Below are positions 63,094-64,000 of a stretch of DNA of 64,000 nt, one piece after another. This DNA is from Afifellaceae bacterium (lineage in GTDB: Bacteria > Pseudomonadota > Alphaproteobacteria > Rhizobiales > Afifellaceae): positions 1-64,000 of the forward strand of contig JANQKG010000036.1 of NCBI GenBank assembly GCA_028281235.1, read 5' to 3'. Every line of letters starts with the position of its first letter. Positions within the stretch are counted from its first letter, which is position 1. The notes beneath the pieces were generated by a model that saw only the letters and a program-made list of their open reading frames with translations, made no database searches and was not told where the DNA came from. A program made the translations under genes and the position numbers.

Positions 63094-64000
63094 TCACTCT
63101 GCGGCGGCCTTCTCGCCGTATTCGACGATCTCCGTCACCGCCGCTTCGATCTTGGCGACACTCGGGATGTAGATGTCCTCAAGCGCCGGCGAGAACGGCA
63201 CCGGCGCGTGCGGCGCAGTGACGAGCTTGATCGGCGCCTTCAACTCGCCGAAGGCTTCTTGCGCCACCAGTCCGGCGATGTCTGACGCCATGGAGCATCG
63301 CGGATGCGCCTCGTCGACGACCACGACGCGCCCGGTCTCAGCCGCCGTCTCCAGGATCGTCTCGCGGTCGAGCGGCGAAGTGGTGCGCGGGTCGACAACG
63401 GTGCATGTCACGCCGTTCTTGGCGAGATTGTCCGCCGCCTCGTTAGCGAGGTTCACCATGCGCCCGAACGCGATGATCGTCACGTCGTCGCCCTCGCGCG
63501 TGACGTTGGCTTCGCCGAAAGCGATTGCGTAGGGCTCGTCCGGCACCTCCATCTCCATGTCGTACATGGCCTTGTGCTCGAAGAAGATCACCGGATCGTC
63601 GTCGCGGATCGCCTGCGTCAAAAGCCCCTTCGCCTCATAGGCATTGGAGGGCAGCGCCACCTTCAGCCCGGGGATGTGCGTGAAGAGCGGATAGAGGCAC
63701 TGCGAATGCTGTGAGGCGGCCCGGAAGCCGGCGCCGTACATGGTGCGCACCACCATAGGCGTCACCGCCTTGCCGCCGAACATGTAACGGAACTTGGCCG
63801 CCTGGTTGAAAATCTGATCGAAGCACACGCCCATGAAGTCGACGAACATCAGCTCCGCAACCGGGCGCAACCCGGTCGCCGCCGCACCAGCCGCCGCACC
63901 GATGAAGGCGCTCTCCGAGATCGGTGTATCGAGCACACGTTCGCGCCCGAATTCCGCCATCAGCCCCTTGGTGACGCCGAGCGGTCCGCCCCACGCATCA
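63094..64000 (-). CDS. acoB: 2-oxoacid/acetoin dehydrogenase E1 beta subunit (partial)
   Basis: This frame runs in from the right edge and ends at TGA 63094; about 302 residues are visible. It is the transketolase-type beta subunit of a thiamine diphosphate dehydrogenase. DAWGGPLGVTKGLMAEFG at the edge, ISESAFIGAAAGAAATGLRPVAELMFVDF, RTMYGAGFRAASQHSQ, and VDPRTTSPLDRETI are family motifs. An internal ATG at 63960 is not the start because similarity continues to the window edge. E2 (acoC) follows; E1 alpha should lie just outside. Confidence 0.9.
   Translation of the reverse strand, partial: DAWGGPLGVTKGLMAEFGRERVLDTPISESAFIGAAAGAAATGLRPVAELMFVDFMGVCFDQIFNQAAKFRYMFGGKAVTPMVVRTMYGAGFRAASQHSQCLYPLFTHIPGLKVALPSNAYEAKGLLTQAIRDDDPVIFFEHKAMYDMEMEVPDEPYAIAFGEANVTREGDDVTIIAFGRMVNLANEAADNLAKNGVTCTVVDPRTTSPLDRETILETAAETGRVVVVDEAHPRCSMASDIAGLVAQEAFGELKAPIKLVTAPHAPVPFSPALEDIYIPSVAKIEAAVTEIVEYGEKAAAE

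Overview
The window is 64 kb of high-GC chromosomal DNA from an alphaproteobacterium, most likely a member of the Hyphomicrobiales (Rhizobiales). The evidence is the gene order (cysE next to a DUF3126 protein; hisI, folE, a NifU-like scaffold, yidD and thrS together), families typical of the group (BTLCP cysteine protease, DUF2336, PAS_5, TIGR01459 HAD hydrolase), CtrA-type TTAA-N7-TTAA boxes, and several families of palindromic intergenic repeats. The species cannot be named from sequence alone. No rRNA, CRISPR array, prophage, integrase or transposase was seen. One tRNA (Leu, anticodon TAA) is present.

Layout. 1-342: 3' end of glyS. 556-11675: a carbohydrate uptake and catabolism locus. A GntR/FCD regulator lies between a minus-strand set (MBL-fold hydrolase, HAD-IIA phosphatase, class II aldolase, FGGY kinase) and a plus-strand set (ABC ATPase, binding protein, two permeases, a Tm-1-like/UPF0261 protein, a second class II aldolase). 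The substrate is not known. 11691-22558: housekeeping and miscellaneous genes (radC, map, a glycosyltransferase, a CinA-type protein, gpt, homocysteine methyltransferase, tRNA-Leu, a flavin monooxygenase, cysE). 22620-30948: BTLCP, PilZ, PAS, rhomboid, CBS, hisI, folE, NifU-like, yidD, thrS. 31138-41859: secreted and envelope proteins, a nitroreductase, a DMT exporter, a CoA-ester lyase/MaoC pair, DUF2336, a SleB-type hydrolase, TreT trehalose synthase, a cytochrome P450, nadK and a small CtrA-associated gene. 41935-48842: a signalling group (BarA-like hybrid kinase, receiver-ATPase protein, GGDEF-EAL protein) and a TadG-like protein.

49080-60277 is a complete group 3b (sulfhydrogenase-type, NAD(P)-linked, cytoplasmic) [NiFe] hydrogenase locus: FeS beta subunit, a stand-alone cyclic-nucleotide-binding-domain protein, diaphorase gamma subunit, small and large subunits, the maturation protease, and hypC-A-B-D-F-E. 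Two FNR/FixK-type boxes, one before the structural genes and one before hypC, suggest control by oxygen limitation. The protease gene has no ATG, GTG or TTG in its conserved 5' part; it abuts a palindromic repeat and appears to start at CTG. 60478-64000: a putative 26-residue membrane protein, a phytanoyl-CoA dioxygenase family protein, and acoC/acoB of a 2-oxoacid (acetoin-type) dehydrogenase complex running off the window end.

The strongest unexplained signals are the repeat-fused protease start, the paired FNR boxes, a two-copy element of about 168 bp made of two related palindromes with compensatory changes, CtrA boxes at a small conserved-looking gene, and an orphan terminator-like hairpin before the rhomboid gene.
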